A stretch of 64,000 nt of DNA from JAAXQD01 sp963790095. Its GTDB lineage: Bacteria; Desulfobacterota; Desulfobacteria; Desulfobacterales; UBA11574. The notes beneath the pieces are model-generated. The model saw only the letters and a program-made list of their open reading frames with translations. It had not been told where the DNA came from and did not search any database. This document shows, one piece after another, positions 8,575 through 17,236 of the stretch. Each line of letters begins with the position of its first letter. Position 1 is the stretch's first letter. The translations under genes and the position numbers were made by a program. The DNA lies in assembly GCA_963790095.1 (NCBI GenBank), contig CAWBNO010000029.1, positions 1-64,000 of the forward strand. Direction: 5' to 3'.

Positions 8575-9447
8575 ATGATAATGAAAAAAGTATTCATTGT
8601 GTATTTTTCGCCAGCAGGGTCTGTCCGCCATGTTGCAGGGGTTATTGAGAAACAGTTTCTGGAACTGGGTACCGCAGTATCCTCATTCAACCTGGCTGGA
8701 TGCAGAAGTGATTTCGCTATAACGATTTCTCAGCAGATAGAAGCCTCAGAAGGCAAGAGTTGTCTTTTTATAGGCTCTCCGGTATATGTCTCTCATGCGG
8801 TTCCGCTTGTGATGGATTTTATTGCCGGACTAAAAGAGAATACCGGCGCTTTTGCCGTTCCTTTTGTTACCTGGGGTGGCGCTTGTAGCGGGATATCTTT
8901 GTATGAAATGGGCAAAGAATTATCAATTAAAGGATTTACAATTCTCGGCGCGGCCAAGATACTGGCTGTTCACTCCTTGATGTGGCAATTAGAAGATTCT
9001 TTAGGAAAGGGGCATCCGGATGCTGACGACGAGCGATTGGTTGAAGAACTTGTGAATCATATTAACCAAAAGTTTCATGAAAATAATCCTAAAGAGATAA
9101 AACTGCCTGACCTGGCCTATCAAACCAAAGAGAATCATAAAGAGATGGAAAAAGTAAGTCTTCAAACTGCCAAATCGCATATGCCGAAACGAACCATCGA
9201 TACCGAACTTTGCAATCAATGTCAGGTATGTTCAGATGTTTGCCCAACAGATTCCGTTTTATTTACACCATATCCAGAGTTTGGAGATCGCTGTGTTTTT
9301 TGTTTTAATTGTATGAAAAAATGTCCGGAACAGGCAATAAATGCCGATCTTTCTGAAATATGGCAACGAATAAAAGACAGGGCGATGTTTTTCTCCGAAC
9401 GTCCTTATTCACAGATATTTTATATCCCTAGCAAAGGCTCACAGTAG
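8575..9447 (+). CDS. EFR1-family ferredoxin/flavodoxin fusion protein
   Basis: The product has 290 residues. Residues about 1-165 resemble a flavodoxin-like FMN domain (VFIVYFSPAGSVRHVA phosphate loop, FIGSPVYVSHAVP). Residues about 205-255 hold two [4Fe-4S] clusters with the patterns CNQCQVCSDVCP and CVFCFNCMKKCP. This fusion is the EFR1 arrangement, which probably passes electrons between low-potential ferredoxin clusters and a flavin in anaerobes; the substrate is unknown. Start at 8575 or the second ATG at 8581. Isolated gene, no operon partner. Confidence 0.85.
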   Translation: MIMKKVFIVYFSPAGSVRHVAGVIEKQFLELGTAVSSFNLAGCRSDFAITISQQIEASEGKSCLFIGSPVYVSHAVPLVMDFIAGLKENTGAFAVPFVTWGGACSGISLYEMGKELSIKGFTILGAAKILAVHSLMWQLEDSLGKGHPDADDERLVEELVNHINQKFHENNPKEIKLPDLAYQTKENHKEMEKVSLQTAKSHMPKRTIDTELCNQCQVCSDVCPTDSVLFTPYPEFGDRCVFCFNCMKKCPEQAINADLSEIWQRIKDRAMFFSERPYSQIFYIPSKGSQ

Positions 9448-9765
9448 AAGATGGAGTCTACTCCGCCTTTGCGTGTTCGAAACCAGTGGGCTTATCGTTA
9501 CAGATATCTCCAACAGATCGAAGCCGCAAACAAACCACTGATAAAAGAATAATATATTTTAAAAATCACGCTTTTTAAGATCTGAAATTCCTTACCATCG
9601 TCTTCACAGCTCAAAGTAACAATCTATATGTCGTCATTTGATTTTTCGAAGGGAATGATTTCTTTAGCCATTTTGTGCCCTAATGTGCCGAGTATTGGTT
9701 TTTTTGTGTGTATTGATTATATTATTTATACACCAAAAATATAACAATTATAATTATTAAAAAAT
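9448..9765. other. AT-rich intergenic stretch
   Basis: About 320 bases. A short in-frame tail (9486-9553, encoding YLQQIEAANKPLIKE then stop) could be a gene remnant but is too short to name. The rest, especially 9700-9765, is very AT-rich and looks non-coding. Confidence 0.4.
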
Positions 9766-9960
9766 TCAAGTAGTTATAATAACGATGGGGGTATATTTGG
9801 GGTTCATTTCACCGGTATCCACGAGAATTTTCCGATCACCGCCCTCTATATACAAGCAATAAATGGGGATTGTATATTCCTGACCATTGCCATACTGATA
9901 CGTCATCATGCTTTTATCAAAAACCTTTGTTCCCACGACAATGGGGTGTATTTTGTTCAT
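9766..9960 (-). pseudogene. N-terminal fragment of an MBL-fold (lactonase-like) hydrolase
   Basis: Starting from an ATG at 9960 with AAAGGAT upstream, the frame encodes MNKIHPIVVGTKVFDKSM, QEYTIPIYCLYIEGGDRKI and LVDTGEMNP. This matches the first beta sheet of metallo-beta-lactamase-fold hydrolases of the N-acyl homoserine lactonase type (IEG..ILVDTG). The reading frame stops 12 residues later, before the HxHxDH zinc motif, so the protein is truncated to about a quarter and cannot be an active hydrolase. It diverges from the CGGC gene. Confidence 0.65.
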
Positions 9961-10137
9961 TGTTTTATCCTTTCTATGAATCAAAATAAAAAAAATATTG
10001 ACTAAAAAAAGCATAAGTTTTAGGTTGCTTTTAGTGAGTTTATGCTCATAATTTTAAGTTTTCAATACAAAATATATTTTAATTTCTATTGTGGGCGTGT
10101 GCCCTATATTTAAAAACAGAGGAAAAAGGAGGTTGAA

Positions 10138-10482
10138 ATGGAAAAAATCGCTGTGGTCGGCTGTGGTGCTTACATGGATACCGGGTATGGATGCGTAGGA
10201 GAATGGCGCTGTCTCAAAGCGGCGGCGCTCGGAGAAGGTAGTATCGAAAACCCTTCCCAGGTTTTAGCCTTTATTAAGTGTGAATGTCCGGGACGATCTT
10301 TGGTCGCAAACATGGGTATGGCAATAAAAATGTTGGAAATGAAACCGGATAAGATATATTTAAGCACCTGTTTTGCCAAAGCCAAACCAGAGTGCCCTTA
10401 CCTTGATGCCCAGAAAATGGCTAAAATCCTGGAGCATAACACCGGGATCCCGGTCCTTTCGGGGACACATGATTACCACTAA
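10138..10482 (+). CDS. CGGC-domain protein (114 aa)
   Basis: The ATG lies 6 nt after AAAGGAGG. The protein has conserved cysteines in VGCGAYMDTGYGCVGEWRC and KCECPGRS, then LSTCFAKAKPECPY, and ends VLSGTHDYH. This is the pattern of CGGC-domain proteins, small putative metal-binding proteins of anaerobes with no assigned reaction. It is cytosolic and of full family length. The gene diverges from a truncated MBL hydrolase. Confidence 0.8.
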   Translation: MEKIAVVGCGAYMDTGYGCVGEWRCLKAAALGEGSIENPSQVLAFIKCECPGRSLVANMGMAIKMLEMKPDKIYLSTCFAKAKPECPYLDAQKMAKILEHNTGIPVLSGTHDYH

Positions 10483-10563
10483 CCTATTAGGGATACATGA
10501 TAAATCAACCAAAATTTCAGATACTCGATGCGCGTTGTGCAAATTTTTTAAAACCGGGATCGT

Positions 10564-10702
10564 CTATCGCTCGATTCCGTTTCGAGCTTTGACGCCCCGC
10601 TTGTAATAATGCTTGATTTCTTTTACTTCGCTGACCAGGTCAGCGATTTCTATTAATTCTTTGGGCGCACGACGGCCGGTGATACCTTGCAAAAGTTCAG
10701 AT
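10564..10702 (-). pseudogene. C-terminal fragment of cobalamin adenosyltransferase (CobA/BtuR type)
   Basis: Read on the minus strand to a stop at 10566-10564, the frame gives KISELLQGITGRRAPKEL, IEIADLVSEVKEIKHYYKRG and VKARNGIER. CobA/BtuR-type corrinoid adenosyltransferases end with TGR-x-AP-x-x-L-x-x-AADLVTE-M-x-x-x-KHP, a nearly residue-for-residue match. The P-loop half is missing, so only about 46 residues survive. Confidence 0.7.
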
Positions 10703-10883
10703 ATCTTATGATTCCAAACCGATGTGATACTAATAACTTATCTATCGCTCAGTTTCAATATTTTAATAAAAACCTGGGCATTTCCTATACACTATATATT
10801 GTATAATTTTGATCCGTTCTATCACCTGATGACTGGATCGTATCCCCTCCGAAACCCTCAACCAAAAAAGGGGGTAATTTAAG

Positions 10884-11078
10884 ATGGGTAAAATCAAACA
10901 AGAAGATATCATTTGTTGGCAAGATCAAAAGGGGCGTATTCTCTGTCAAAAGTGTCATCATGAAAACTTTGAATCTTTCCCAGATATAACTGATGATAAG
11001 ACTATTCCAATTACGGACAAGGATGTTTATGAAACAGATTACATCTATTGCGACCAATGCAATGTCCGTATTCAGTAA
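10884..11078 (+). CDS. Small CxxC-pair protein (64 aa)
   Basis: The start ATG lies about 10 nt after GGGGG. The product carries LCQKCHHENF and YCDQCNVRI, two CxxC knuckles about 36 residues apart, a zinc-ribbon arrangement. No family recognised. It stands alone, preceded by AT-rich promoter-like sequence with actatatattgtataat near 10790. Confidence 0.6.
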   Translation: MGKIKQEDIICWQDQKGRILCQKCHHENFESFPDITDDKTIPITDKDVYETDYIYCDQCNVRIQ

Positions 11079-11804
11079 TTCTAACAAATTTGAGGTTAGG
11101 TGTGACAAGGAAAAAGGAGGCGACCAAGAAGAAATAACTTTTCATCCCTGATAAAACATCTCCTCACCATCGGCCCCTGAACGGCTCTGAGAGGCATTCC
11201 CGAAGAGATTTTTCCTATGTTGAGAAGAGTTCTTGAGCGTCCAATCCCATTCTGTTATCGAAGACACTTTGAATCTGATGAACTATACATAACGGGAACG
11301 TCAAAACGATTACGAATCTCCCGTGAGGTTTCAATTTATGGATTTTACGATATATGTAATCAGAACGAACCGATTTCGGGTTGTTATTATTACAAGCTGT
11401 ATTTGGCAAAGCCCTTATCCCATTTAATTCATTTCACCCCCAAATGGCACAAAGTAGCATAACCATATAACATCATTATTTTATTGACATAGGCAATGCT
11501 TTAAGTTAGTGTATTAGAATTGATCCTCTTTTGAAATTGATCTCACATCTCAATTCGTTTTCCATTCTGTAAAACTTCTTGTGCCGCTAATCTCATTCTA
11601 AATCCGTTTCTTCCGATAGAATTTTTTGTGCCTTCGATCGTTACACATCTATTCAGGAGGTTTTTCCATGGAGAACCCCCTCAAATTGTGCATGCCTTGC
11701 TCCTGACAGGACGTGGAATGTTTTGTTGGGAGTCGAAAGTAATAGAACGATAAGCCTAAGACAATTAAAAACCTTCCAGAGCCTACTGCACAAAGAGGGA
11801 AAAA
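11079..11804. other. Long gap with repeat tail and decayed sequence
   Basis: About 725 bases without a supportable gene. Bases 11343-11400 (acgatatatgtaatcag, ccgatttcgggttgtta) are a tail of the interspersed repeat. Two good ribosome-binding sites (AAAAGGAGG at 11113, AGGAGG at 11656) lead into frames of only about a dozen codons, suggesting decayed genes. An 81-codon frame from 11217 has no motif. Confidence 0.45.
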
Positions 11805-12056
11805 ATGAAAAAGACGCTCTTTAATATCGTTATTTTGCTGCTCTTCTCAGCTTCAATCATTATTGGATGTGTGCCAACAAAAGTTCAAAAAGATCAAAAT
11901 GTTGCCACTGATGAAACAAAAAAAATGGCAGAACCATCCGGGAGTTATAAGGATGTAGAGAAAAAACTCGAAGAATTAAATTCGCTTTTGAAAAAAGGAT
12001 TAATAACTGAAGACGAATATTATAAAACAAGAGCAAAGTTATTAGAAAAATTTTAA
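11805..12056 (+). CDS. Lipoprotein with SHOCT-like C terminus (83 aa)
   Basis: The ATG follows GAGGG by 5 nt. The N terminus is a lipoprotein signal (LLLFSASIIIGC) with Cys 22 as lipidation site. The C-terminal 30 residues, KKLEELNSLLKKGLITEDEY then YKTRAKLLEKF, match the short SHOCT helical motif (L-x-x-L-x-x-x-G-x-I-x-x-x-E-Y/F-x-x-K-x-x-L). The motif is an oligomerisation or anchoring element in many bacterial proteins. The next gene begins 45 bases on and may be co-transcribed. Confidence 0.75.
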   Translation: MKKTLFNIVILLLFSASIIIGCVPTKVQKDQNVATDETKKMAEPSGSYKDVEKKLEELNSLLKKGLITEDEYYKTRAKLLEKF

Positions 12057-12101
12057 AAGCAACAAATCCACCCTAACAACTTTAAGATTGGAGGCAATAT
12101 T

Positions 12102-12398
12102 ATGGGAAAATATCTGGCACTTTGGGAAGTAGACCAAACGAAAATTTCTGTTGATCCAAAAGAACGAAAAGATGCTTGGAGCCTCTTAATGGCTGTAGTC
12201 AGACAAGATATCGAAAAAGGAATAGTAAAGGATTGGGGAGCATTTGTTGGTGAAACAAAAGGCTATTCTATAAATGAAGGTACTGAAGTAGAAGTGATGA
12301 ACACCCTCCAACAATTTGTACCATACTGTATTTTCACAGTACACCCTATCGCAACAGAAAGCCAAGTGAACGAGATGGTGAAGGCCATATCTGGGTAA
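12102..12398 (+). CDS. Conserved small protein of unknown function (98 aa)
   Basis: The start ATG sits behind TTGGAGG. The protein is soluble with an alpha/beta pattern: YLALWEVDQTKI strand, a helix, GAFVGETKGYSINEGTE and a closing VHPI...VNEMVKAI helix. It resembles small ferredoxin-like-fold (dimeric alpha-beta barrel-like) stress proteins, but I cannot name the family. It is 45 bases downstream of the SHOCT lipoprotein and followed by a strong terminator, so the two may form an operon. Confidence 0.65.
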   Translation: MGKYLALWEVDQTKISVDPKERKDAWSLLMAVVRQDIEKGIVKDWGAFVGETKGYSINEGTEVEVMNTLQQFVPYCIFTVHPIATESQVNEMVKAISG

Positions 12399-12437
12399 TC
12401 AACTGAAATTCACGTTGTGGAAAGAGATAACCCTACA

Positions 12438-12473
12438 TAAAGGGTGGGGCCATCATGGCTCTACCCTTTTTTC
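12438..12473 (+). terminator. Rho-independent terminator
   Basis: AGGGT-GGGGCC stem, ATCAT loop, GGCTCT-ACCCT stem and T6 at 12440-12472. It closes the 11805-12398 pair. Confidence 0.8.
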
Positions 12474-12518
12474 TAATAAATAACGAATTAGCGGAGTTTG
12501 AACATCTTTTATAAACAA

Positions 12519-12665
12519 CAGGTTTTTGAGGCTCTAAATTATTTGTGATATCGTTTTTAAATAAGGGCAAATCCATTTAACAGGGCTTGCCTTTTTGCAA
12601 TTCTGTAAGAAATACGATATATGTACTGGCAATTGAAATGCTTGGACCTGCGGTTTTGGCAAAAT
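12519..12665 (+). repeat. Interspersed terminator repeat, copy 5
   Basis: Full copy: caggtttttgaggctc, atttgtgatatcg, hairpin GGGCAAATCC/GGGCTTGCC with T5, tail gtaagaaatacgatatatg, tactggcaattgaaatgctt and cggttttggcaaa. It lies only 50 bases after the terminator at 12472. Confidence 0.75.
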
Positions 12666-12712
12666 ATCTTACGTTATATCCGGTGTATTTCTAAACTTAA
12701 AAAGGGAAAATA

Positions 12713-12868
12713 TTGAGCGGTTTAATATGTCATTGTTTCAACTATTCTGCTGAAGATATCGAGCAGGATTATTTTAGAAATGGTCATTCAACGATCATGG
12801 AAAAAATTCAGTTAGAAAAGAAATTTGGGAATTGTCAATGTGCAGAAAAAAACCCAAAACGCAAATGA
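12713..12868 (+). CDS. Bfd-like [2Fe-2S] small protein (51 aa), TTG start
   Basis: A TTG at 12713 follows AAAGGGAAAATA. The 51-residue frame has C6, C8, C41 and C43 in CHCFNYSAEDIEQDYFRNG and KKFGNCQCAEKNPK, the four-cysteine layout of Bfd-like [2Fe-2S] domains (CxC near the N terminus, CxxC or CxC at the end). Such proteins move electrons or report iron status. It was missed by ATG-based prediction because of length and start codon. The next gene, a MaoC protein, starts 154 bases on after a partial repeat tail (12935-13016). Confidence 0.65.
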   Translation: MSGLICHCFNYSAEDIEQDYFRNGHSTIMEKIQLEKKFGNCQCAEKNPKRK

Positions 12869-13022
12869 TGTTTGAGTGATGTCCGTCAGGTGGTGGATGG
12901 TTTAAAGACTTAGTAGAGTCCTTTTTGATTTCTTGTAAAATTTAGGATATCTGAAATCAGCACCAATCGATGTTGGGTTGTGCCTATGGCAAGATTACAC
13001 AGGTTTTGCAATAGGATTTAAA

Positions 13023-13472
13023 ATGCAAAAAAGATACTTTGAAGATCTAATCGAAGGTGAGAAACTTGACTGTAATAATATTATTTTCTCACGAAAAGAT
13101 ATTATCAACTTCGCAAAACAATTCGATCCTCAGCCATTCCATACTAATGAAGATGCTGCGGAAAAATCAATTTTTGGAGGCCTAATAGCATCGTCTCTTC
13201 ATACTCTTGCTGCCTGTACTCGAGTTGTAGTAGAAGCTCAAGAAAATGTATCAATTCTAAGTGGTGTTGGAATGCATGAAGTTAAAATGTTCAATCCGGT
13301 AAGACCAGGCGATATTCTCCATGTTGATGCTCGGTGGTGTGAACTCAAACGGTCAAGGAGCAAGCCAGATAAAGCTTTTGCTTCGATCAAATGCAAAGTC
13401 AGTAACCAAAAGTTAGAAGCTGTAATAGAATACGGCTACCGTTATTTATTAGCTTGTCGAGAGGAAAAATAA
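13023..13472 (+). CDS. MaoC-like (R)-specific enoyl-CoA hydratase
   Basis: The ATG at 13023 is chosen because it matches the family N terminus (YFEDLIEGEKL) and AGGATTT lies upstream; the 15 codons before it lie in repeat sequence. The 149-residue hot-dog protein carries the hydratase signature FDPQPFHTNEDAA with Asp 35 and His 40 as catalytic pair, then SIFGGLIASSLHT. It would hydrate trans-2-enoyl-CoA or act as an acyl-CoA dehydratase in the cytosol. No partner in fatty acid metabolism lies nearby, so the substrate is open. Confidence 0.85.
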   Translation: MQKRYFEDLIEGEKLDCNNIIFSRKDIINFAKQFDPQPFHTNEDAAEKSIFGGLIASSLHTLAACTRVVVEAQENVSILSGVGMHEVKMFNPVRPGDILHVDARWCELKRSRSKPDKAFASIKCKVSNQKLEAVIEYGYRYLLACREEK

Positions 13473-13482
13473 TTACTTTTTC

Positions 13483-13632
13483 CCAATTTTGTAAGAAATA
13501 AGATATATGAACTTGGAATTGAGGTGCATCAACTTGTGCTTTTGGCACCCATTAATCTGTAATTTTTTGGTTTCGGTTATTTACCGTCACTTTTTGGAAT
13601 TGAAGTTTCAGGCACGAAGTCAAACATCAACG
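13483..13632 (+). repeat. Partial repeat copy (tail plus ggtttcggtta block)
   Basis: Contains ttttgtaagaaataagatatatg, the cttttggcacccattaat end also found at 18296-18312, and a ggtttcggttatttaccg block ending aggcacgaagtc that matches 380-440. The terminator hairpin is absent. Confidence 0.6.
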
Positions 13633-13839
13633 ACTCAACAAGTCGACCATAATATAAAGATTTGAAACCCGTTTCCCACCGGCTATTTTTTTCTCTTTTG
13701 GTATCTTAAACCTCATTTATTGCTCAATACCATATCCTTTCACGCCATTTTCTTTTGTAACGAGATGTTATCAACTCAACGACTGTTCTATAAGACAGAA
13801 AAAGAGTGTTAAATTTCCGGTAGAGGTACTTAAACATGC

Positions 13840-14010
13840 ATTGTAATAAAATAGTACGATTTTATTAAGTTTCTTAATTTGCAGTTCCACAATATGTAGT
13901 AATTTAATTTAATAAACTACAATATATTCTAATTTAATAAAATTATATGATAATTATACATAATTTTGTTTGACACTAGCAAATTACAACTTTATGATAT
14001 ATTAATAAAT
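13840..14010 (+). promoter_or_regulatory. Promoter with AT-rich operator-like repeats (copy shared with 40.8 kb)
   Basis: TTGACA (13970-13975), 17 bases, TATGAT (13993-13998) is a near-consensus sigma-70 promoter for the amidase gene at 14045. Upstream, TACAATATATTCTAATTT and related AT blocks (aatttaatttaataaac) recur. The same promoter and the same ACAATATATTCTAATT block occur, in the same order, upstream of the XRE gene at 40715 on the minus strand. The likely binder is the XRE protein encoded at 15135 or 40518; this is inference. Confidence 0.7.
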
Positions 14011-14044
14011 ATCAAGCAAAGAATGTTACTAAAAAATACAGCAA

Positions 14045-14995
14045 ATGAGCAAAATCGCTTTAAAGAAATTAATAAGTGATCGTCCAAGGTTTTACAATAA
14101 ACGATTTATAATCGTTGTGCCTTTATTTCTTGCTTTTCTTTTCAATTTAACATCCTTGTCCGCCGCCTATACCCAAGCAGATCGCCGAAGTTTTCAGCGG
14201 TCCATTGTGGATTTCCGTTCACGGTTGAACCCCGAGTTTAAGAAAGTCAAACGTAAAAAGACAAAATATATTATTGTCCATACCTCAGAACTTGGACTTA
14301 AAATGACTCAACGCGTCGTTTTGAAAGGAAAGTGTTTGCGCAATGGTCGGAGAACCAATGGCGGCCATTCCCATTATGTGATTGCTCGAAACGGACGTAC
14401 TTATCGCATCCTCGACAAGAAATACGAGGCCGACCATGCCGGTCTTAGCATGTGGAACGGGGAGACGGATATCAGCAAAATCTCAATCGGAATTGAATTG
14501 GTAGGTTATCATCGCGCATCCATTTCTGAAAGTCAGTATCGGTCCGTTGGTATATTGATAGACATTTTACAAGAGGTATATGGCTTGAATGATCGGGCAG
14601 TCCTGACCCACAGCCAGGTAGCCTATGGGAAACCGAACCGGTGGTTTAGAAAAAATCAACGCGGACGCAAAAGATGTGCTAAAAATTTTATTCGCGCCAA
14701 AGCAGAAGTGGGGCCAACCTGGACCTACGATCCCGACGTGCGATCTGGCCGACTTTTGGCGGACCCTCAGCTCTCCCAAATTTTTTATGGTCAGCGGGAA
14801 TATTATGCAAAAATTGATGCCGAGGATATAATTTCCAGGAGCAACACCGCCTGGTCAATCGCCGGGGAAGATTACGATAGTTGGAAAACGGTCTACAAAT
14901 TTCCAAACGGTCAAATATACACCGGCGATAAAATCTCAGAAAACGTTGGCTGGAACCGCATACCTGAGAAAACCGTCGTTCGGCTCCATCAGTAA
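14045..14995 (+). CDS. N-acetylmuramoyl-L-alanine amidase (Amidase_2 family), exported
   Basis: The protein has 316 residues. Residues about 20-42 form a signal or anchor segment (FIIVVPLFLAFLFNLTSLSA). Residues 73-200 form the zinc amidase fold: YIIVHTSE with His 79, GGHSHYVIARNGRTYRILD, ISIGIELVGY with Glu 151 and VLTHSQVAYGKPNRWF with His 189. This cuts the amide between muramic acid and the stem peptide in the periplasm. The last 90 residues are of unknown fold. There is no clear ribosome-binding site, but a strong promoter lies 45-75 bases upstream. XRE and PilZ genes follow in the same direction. Confidence 0.8.
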   Translation: MSKIALKKLISDRPRFYNKRFIIVVPLFLAFLFNLTSLSAAYTQADRRSFQRSIVDFRSRLNPEFKKVKRKKTKYIIVHTSELGLKMTQRVVLKGKCLRNGRRTNGGHSHYVIARNGRTYRILDKKYEADHAGLSMWNGETDISKISIGIELVGYHRASISESQYRSVGILIDILQEVYGLNDRAVLTHSQVAYGKPNRWFRKNQRGRKRCAKNFIRAKAEVGPTWTYDPDVRSGRLLADPQLSQIFYGQREYYAKIDAEDIISRSNTAWSIAGEDYDSWKTVYKFPNGQIYTGDKISENVGWNRIPEKTVVRLHQ

Positions 14996-15134
14996 AACAG
15001 CGTTTCTTTGATAAAAATGGATGATCCCATAAAAACCATATCGAAAAGGCTTATTATAGATTCGGGAAACCCTTGATTCAAAACTTATGATTAAAATTTA
15101 TTCTATAAAAGATGTTTTTTAAAAATAAAGTCAA

Positions 15135-15332
15135 ATGAGCCAGAACACCCTAAAGACAATTAGAGAATCTCTTATGATAAGCAGGGCTGAACTTGCCAGG
15201 AAAGCCAACATATCCCCCTATACCATTGCACGGATTGAAAATGACATGCCTTGTAGGATGGAAACAAAACGAAAGATTATTTTGGCATTGGGATATAAAA
15301 TTTCAGATAAGAGCAAGGTGTTCGATAATTAA
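15135..15332 (+). CDS. XRE-family helix-turn-helix regulator (65 aa)
   Basis: A compact Cro/CI-type DNA-binding domain: LKTIRESLMISRAELARKAN, ISPYTIARIENDMPCRM and KRKIILALGY. It is about 80% identical to the XRE protein at 40518-40715 in this window. It lies 139 bases after the amidase and 3 bases before a PilZ gene, so the amidase promoter may drive all three. Autoregulation through the AT-rich repeats upstream of 14045 is likely but not shown. No ribosome-binding site is clear. Confidence 0.85.
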   Translation: MSQNTLKTIRESLMISRAELARKANISPYTIARIENDMPCRMETKRKIILALGYKISDKSKVFDN

Positions 15333-15335
15333 GAG

Positions 15336-15734
15336 ATGACAAATGACGATATTAAAATGGACATTAAAGAAGTTCGGAGTCGTATATCTGAGATCATTTC
15401 AAGAATGTCCGAAACAGAAAGCCGAAAGCTTTTGAAAGGTTTGGAGAGATGGCAACAATCCAGGTCTCCAGAAAAAAGGAAACACCCTAGAAAATATGTT
15501 TCTATCTTTGCAATCTGTGAAACTAAAAATTGCAACTTTAGAGATTTCACTAATAATACAAGTGTTGGTAGCGTATTTATTGAAACTGAAACCTCTCTAT
15601 CCGTTAACGAAGACCTGTTTATGACGCTTTTACACTCCAGTTTTGAAGTCCCAATCAGAGCCGGCGGTAAAATCGTGAGGGTCGACCCAAAAAGGATAGG
15701 TGTAAAATTCAAGAACACTATTCACAGCATCTAA
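15336..15734 (+). CDS. PilZ-domain protein (132 aa)
   Basis: Residues about 10-45 are a helical lead (MSETESRKLLKGLERW). From residue 49 the motif RKHPRKYVSIFA gives the Arg-x3-5-Arg c-di-GMP-binding stretch, followed by NTSVGSVFIET in the D/N-x-S-x-x-G position and a closing GKIVRVDPKRIGVKF strand. The protein probably responds to cyclic di-GMP. A paralog with the same lead (57696-58094) has the canonical NLSAGGL; here Gly-Gly is replaced by Gly-Ser. The gene starts 3 bases after the XRE stop, so both are translated together. Confidence 0.8.
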   Translation: MTNDDIKMDIKEVRSRISEIISRMSETESRKLLKGLERWQQSRSPEKRKHPRKYVSIFAICETKNCNFRDFTNNTSVGSVFIETETSLSVNEDLFMTLLHSSFEVPIRAGGKIVRVDPKRIGVKFKNTIHSI

Positions 15735-15799
15735 TCTATCCGATTGCTAAGCAAAATTCATATTAATCATCCGTCCCATTAAAAGGGAGTAAATTAATA

Positions 15800-16228
15800 A
15801 TGAAAGATGGTATATCGATATTTTTATTAGCTCTCCTCATTGGAGTATGGATCAACCTTATTACAAAACGTACGAAGGAAAAAAAGAGGCTACAGAAAGA
15901 TACGCGAGAAATACTTCTTGAAAGATTTAAGGGTAGAGTCATACCTGTTCGGCGTAACAGGCAGAAGGCTACGGCTTTGGAAAAGACAGACGAATTGCCA
16001 AAGGAAAATAATAGATCAAGAATGAATCTTTATTCTTATCATCGAAAATGTCGCAGAGGTGATAAAGAAAGACGAAAAAGCAGGGTGCCGGTCGGGATAA
16101 CTTTTGATTTTGTTGATCGTAGACAAAGCAGTGACCCCAACTACAGTGGTCCTGAAAGACGGAGCGGTATGGATAGGAGAGGCAAATATTGGGACAGAAG
16201 AAAGCCTGTAGCCTTCCAATATATTTAG
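15800..16228 (+). CDS. Small basic membrane protein with ERR/DRR motif (142 aa)
   Basis: AAAGGGAG lies about 9 nt before the ATG. One membrane helix at residues 5-20 (ISIFLLALLIGVWINL) is followed by a strongly basic cytosolic tail. The tail has DRRQSSDPNYSGPERRSGMD and RRGKYWDRRK, a repeated Glu/Asp-Arg-Arg motif common in short proteins of sulfate reducers but without known role. It follows the XRE-PilZ pair in the same direction. Confidence 0.65.
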   Translation: MKDGISIFLLALLIGVWINLITKRTKEKKRLQKDTREILLERFKGRVIPVRRNRQKATALEKTDELPKENNRSRMNLYSYHRKCRRGDKERRKSRVPVGITFDFVDRRQSSDPNYSGPERRSGMDRRGKYWDRRKPVAFQYI

Positions 16229-16341
16229 ATGAACAATATACCCCACTCCGATTCCGCAATGGCCCTGTTTTTAATGACCCAAAATGTCGGTGAACGGAGA
16301 TGATTTAACAATTGTAAAAATTAGGATTTAATAGACTGGCT

Positions 16342-17001
16342 ATGATTACTAGAACTAGACTAAATTCGTCTTTCGTACAATATAATAATACCTGTATATT
16401 AGGTAGCTACGCAATAGTTTCAAACTTTTATACAGGGACATCTTTTTTAGACTTTTTTAAAGATTTCTGTAAGGATTTTGATATTGGAACCGAGGAAAAT
16501 GATTTTAAGAAGTATTTTTCCGAACATTTTAATTCGCAGCACCCTGACTATACACAACGAATAACGAGATGGTTCAATCTGACTGAATTGAATAAATACG
16601 AATTAGCATATGATTATTACTTTCATAGAGAATATGGCTCTCGCAATGTCAATGATCTAAATCTAATGAAGGAAATACATGAGATTTCCAAGCAAAACTC
16701 ATTTGAATCCTCAAGAAATTCCTTCAGCCTTTCTTACATTCCAGTCGTAAAAAATGATATGGTCAATGTCATTGATTGTCTTGCTTGTGAAGAATCTTTA
16801 TTGATGATCGCATTCCAAGGTGAAAGCGGCGATAGGCAAATTTCTGTTGTAGGTTATGATAATAATGGTTTCTACATGATTGAAACCAGACAAAATAAAA
16901 CAAATGGCGCAGTTGGTATCTCAAATATTAGTTCTTTGCCAGACGTTGGCGATGCACTTTTAGCAATCCAAGTTAACGAAAAGGAAGAAAAAGGCGGCTA
17001 A
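16342..17001 (+). CDS. Protein of unknown function, possibly papain-fold (219 aa)
   Basis: No clear ribosome-binding site precedes the ATG. The sequence is soluble and AT-rich in codons. NNTCILGSYAIVSNFYTG near the N terminus resembles the Cys helix of C39/papain-like proteins, and QISVVGYDNNGFYMIETR resembles the later strand. However, the catalytic His normally found just before VGYD is absent, so activity is doubtful. Family membership is only a suggestion. The gene is followed by a GC-rich imperfect inverted sequence and a MITE-like element. Confidence 0.55.
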   Translation: MITRTRLNSSFVQYNNTCILGSYAIVSNFYTGTSFLDFFKDFCKDFDIGTEENDFKKYFSEHFNSQHPDYTQRITRWFNLTELNKYELAYDYYFHREYGSRNVNDLNLMKEIHEISKQNSFESSRNSFSLSYIPVVKNDMVNVIDCLACEESLLMIAFQGESGDRQISVVGYDNNGFYMIETRQNKTNGAVGISNISSLPDVGDALLAIQVNEKEEKGG

Positions 17002-17117
17002 CATCGTAATCAACGTACCAGCTACAGCCCGAGGCTTTCGCTGTCTTGTGATTGCGGGCGCTAAAATTCAGATATCTTCAACGGACATGTAACGAGTCCC
17101 GATTGCATGTTACTGCT

Positions 17118-17225
17118 GAGACTGTCGAAAAACCCTAAATCTGCAAATTCAATGCTTATAAGTTTTTGTTTTCATTGCATGTTGAATTGCTAAAATCACC
17201 ATTTTTGGACTTTTTCGACAGTCTC
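17118..17225 (+). mobile_element. MITE-like element with 15-bp terminal inverted repeats
   Basis: GAGACTGTCGAAAAA at 17118-17132 is repeated inverted as TTTTTCGACAGTCTC at 17211-17225. The interior (about 78 bases) is AT-rich and non-coding. Flanking GCT on both sides could be a short target duplication. These ends resemble those of small non-autonomous IS-derived elements; the parent IS is not in the window. Confidence 0.7.
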
Positions 17226-17236
17226 GCTATCAATGA

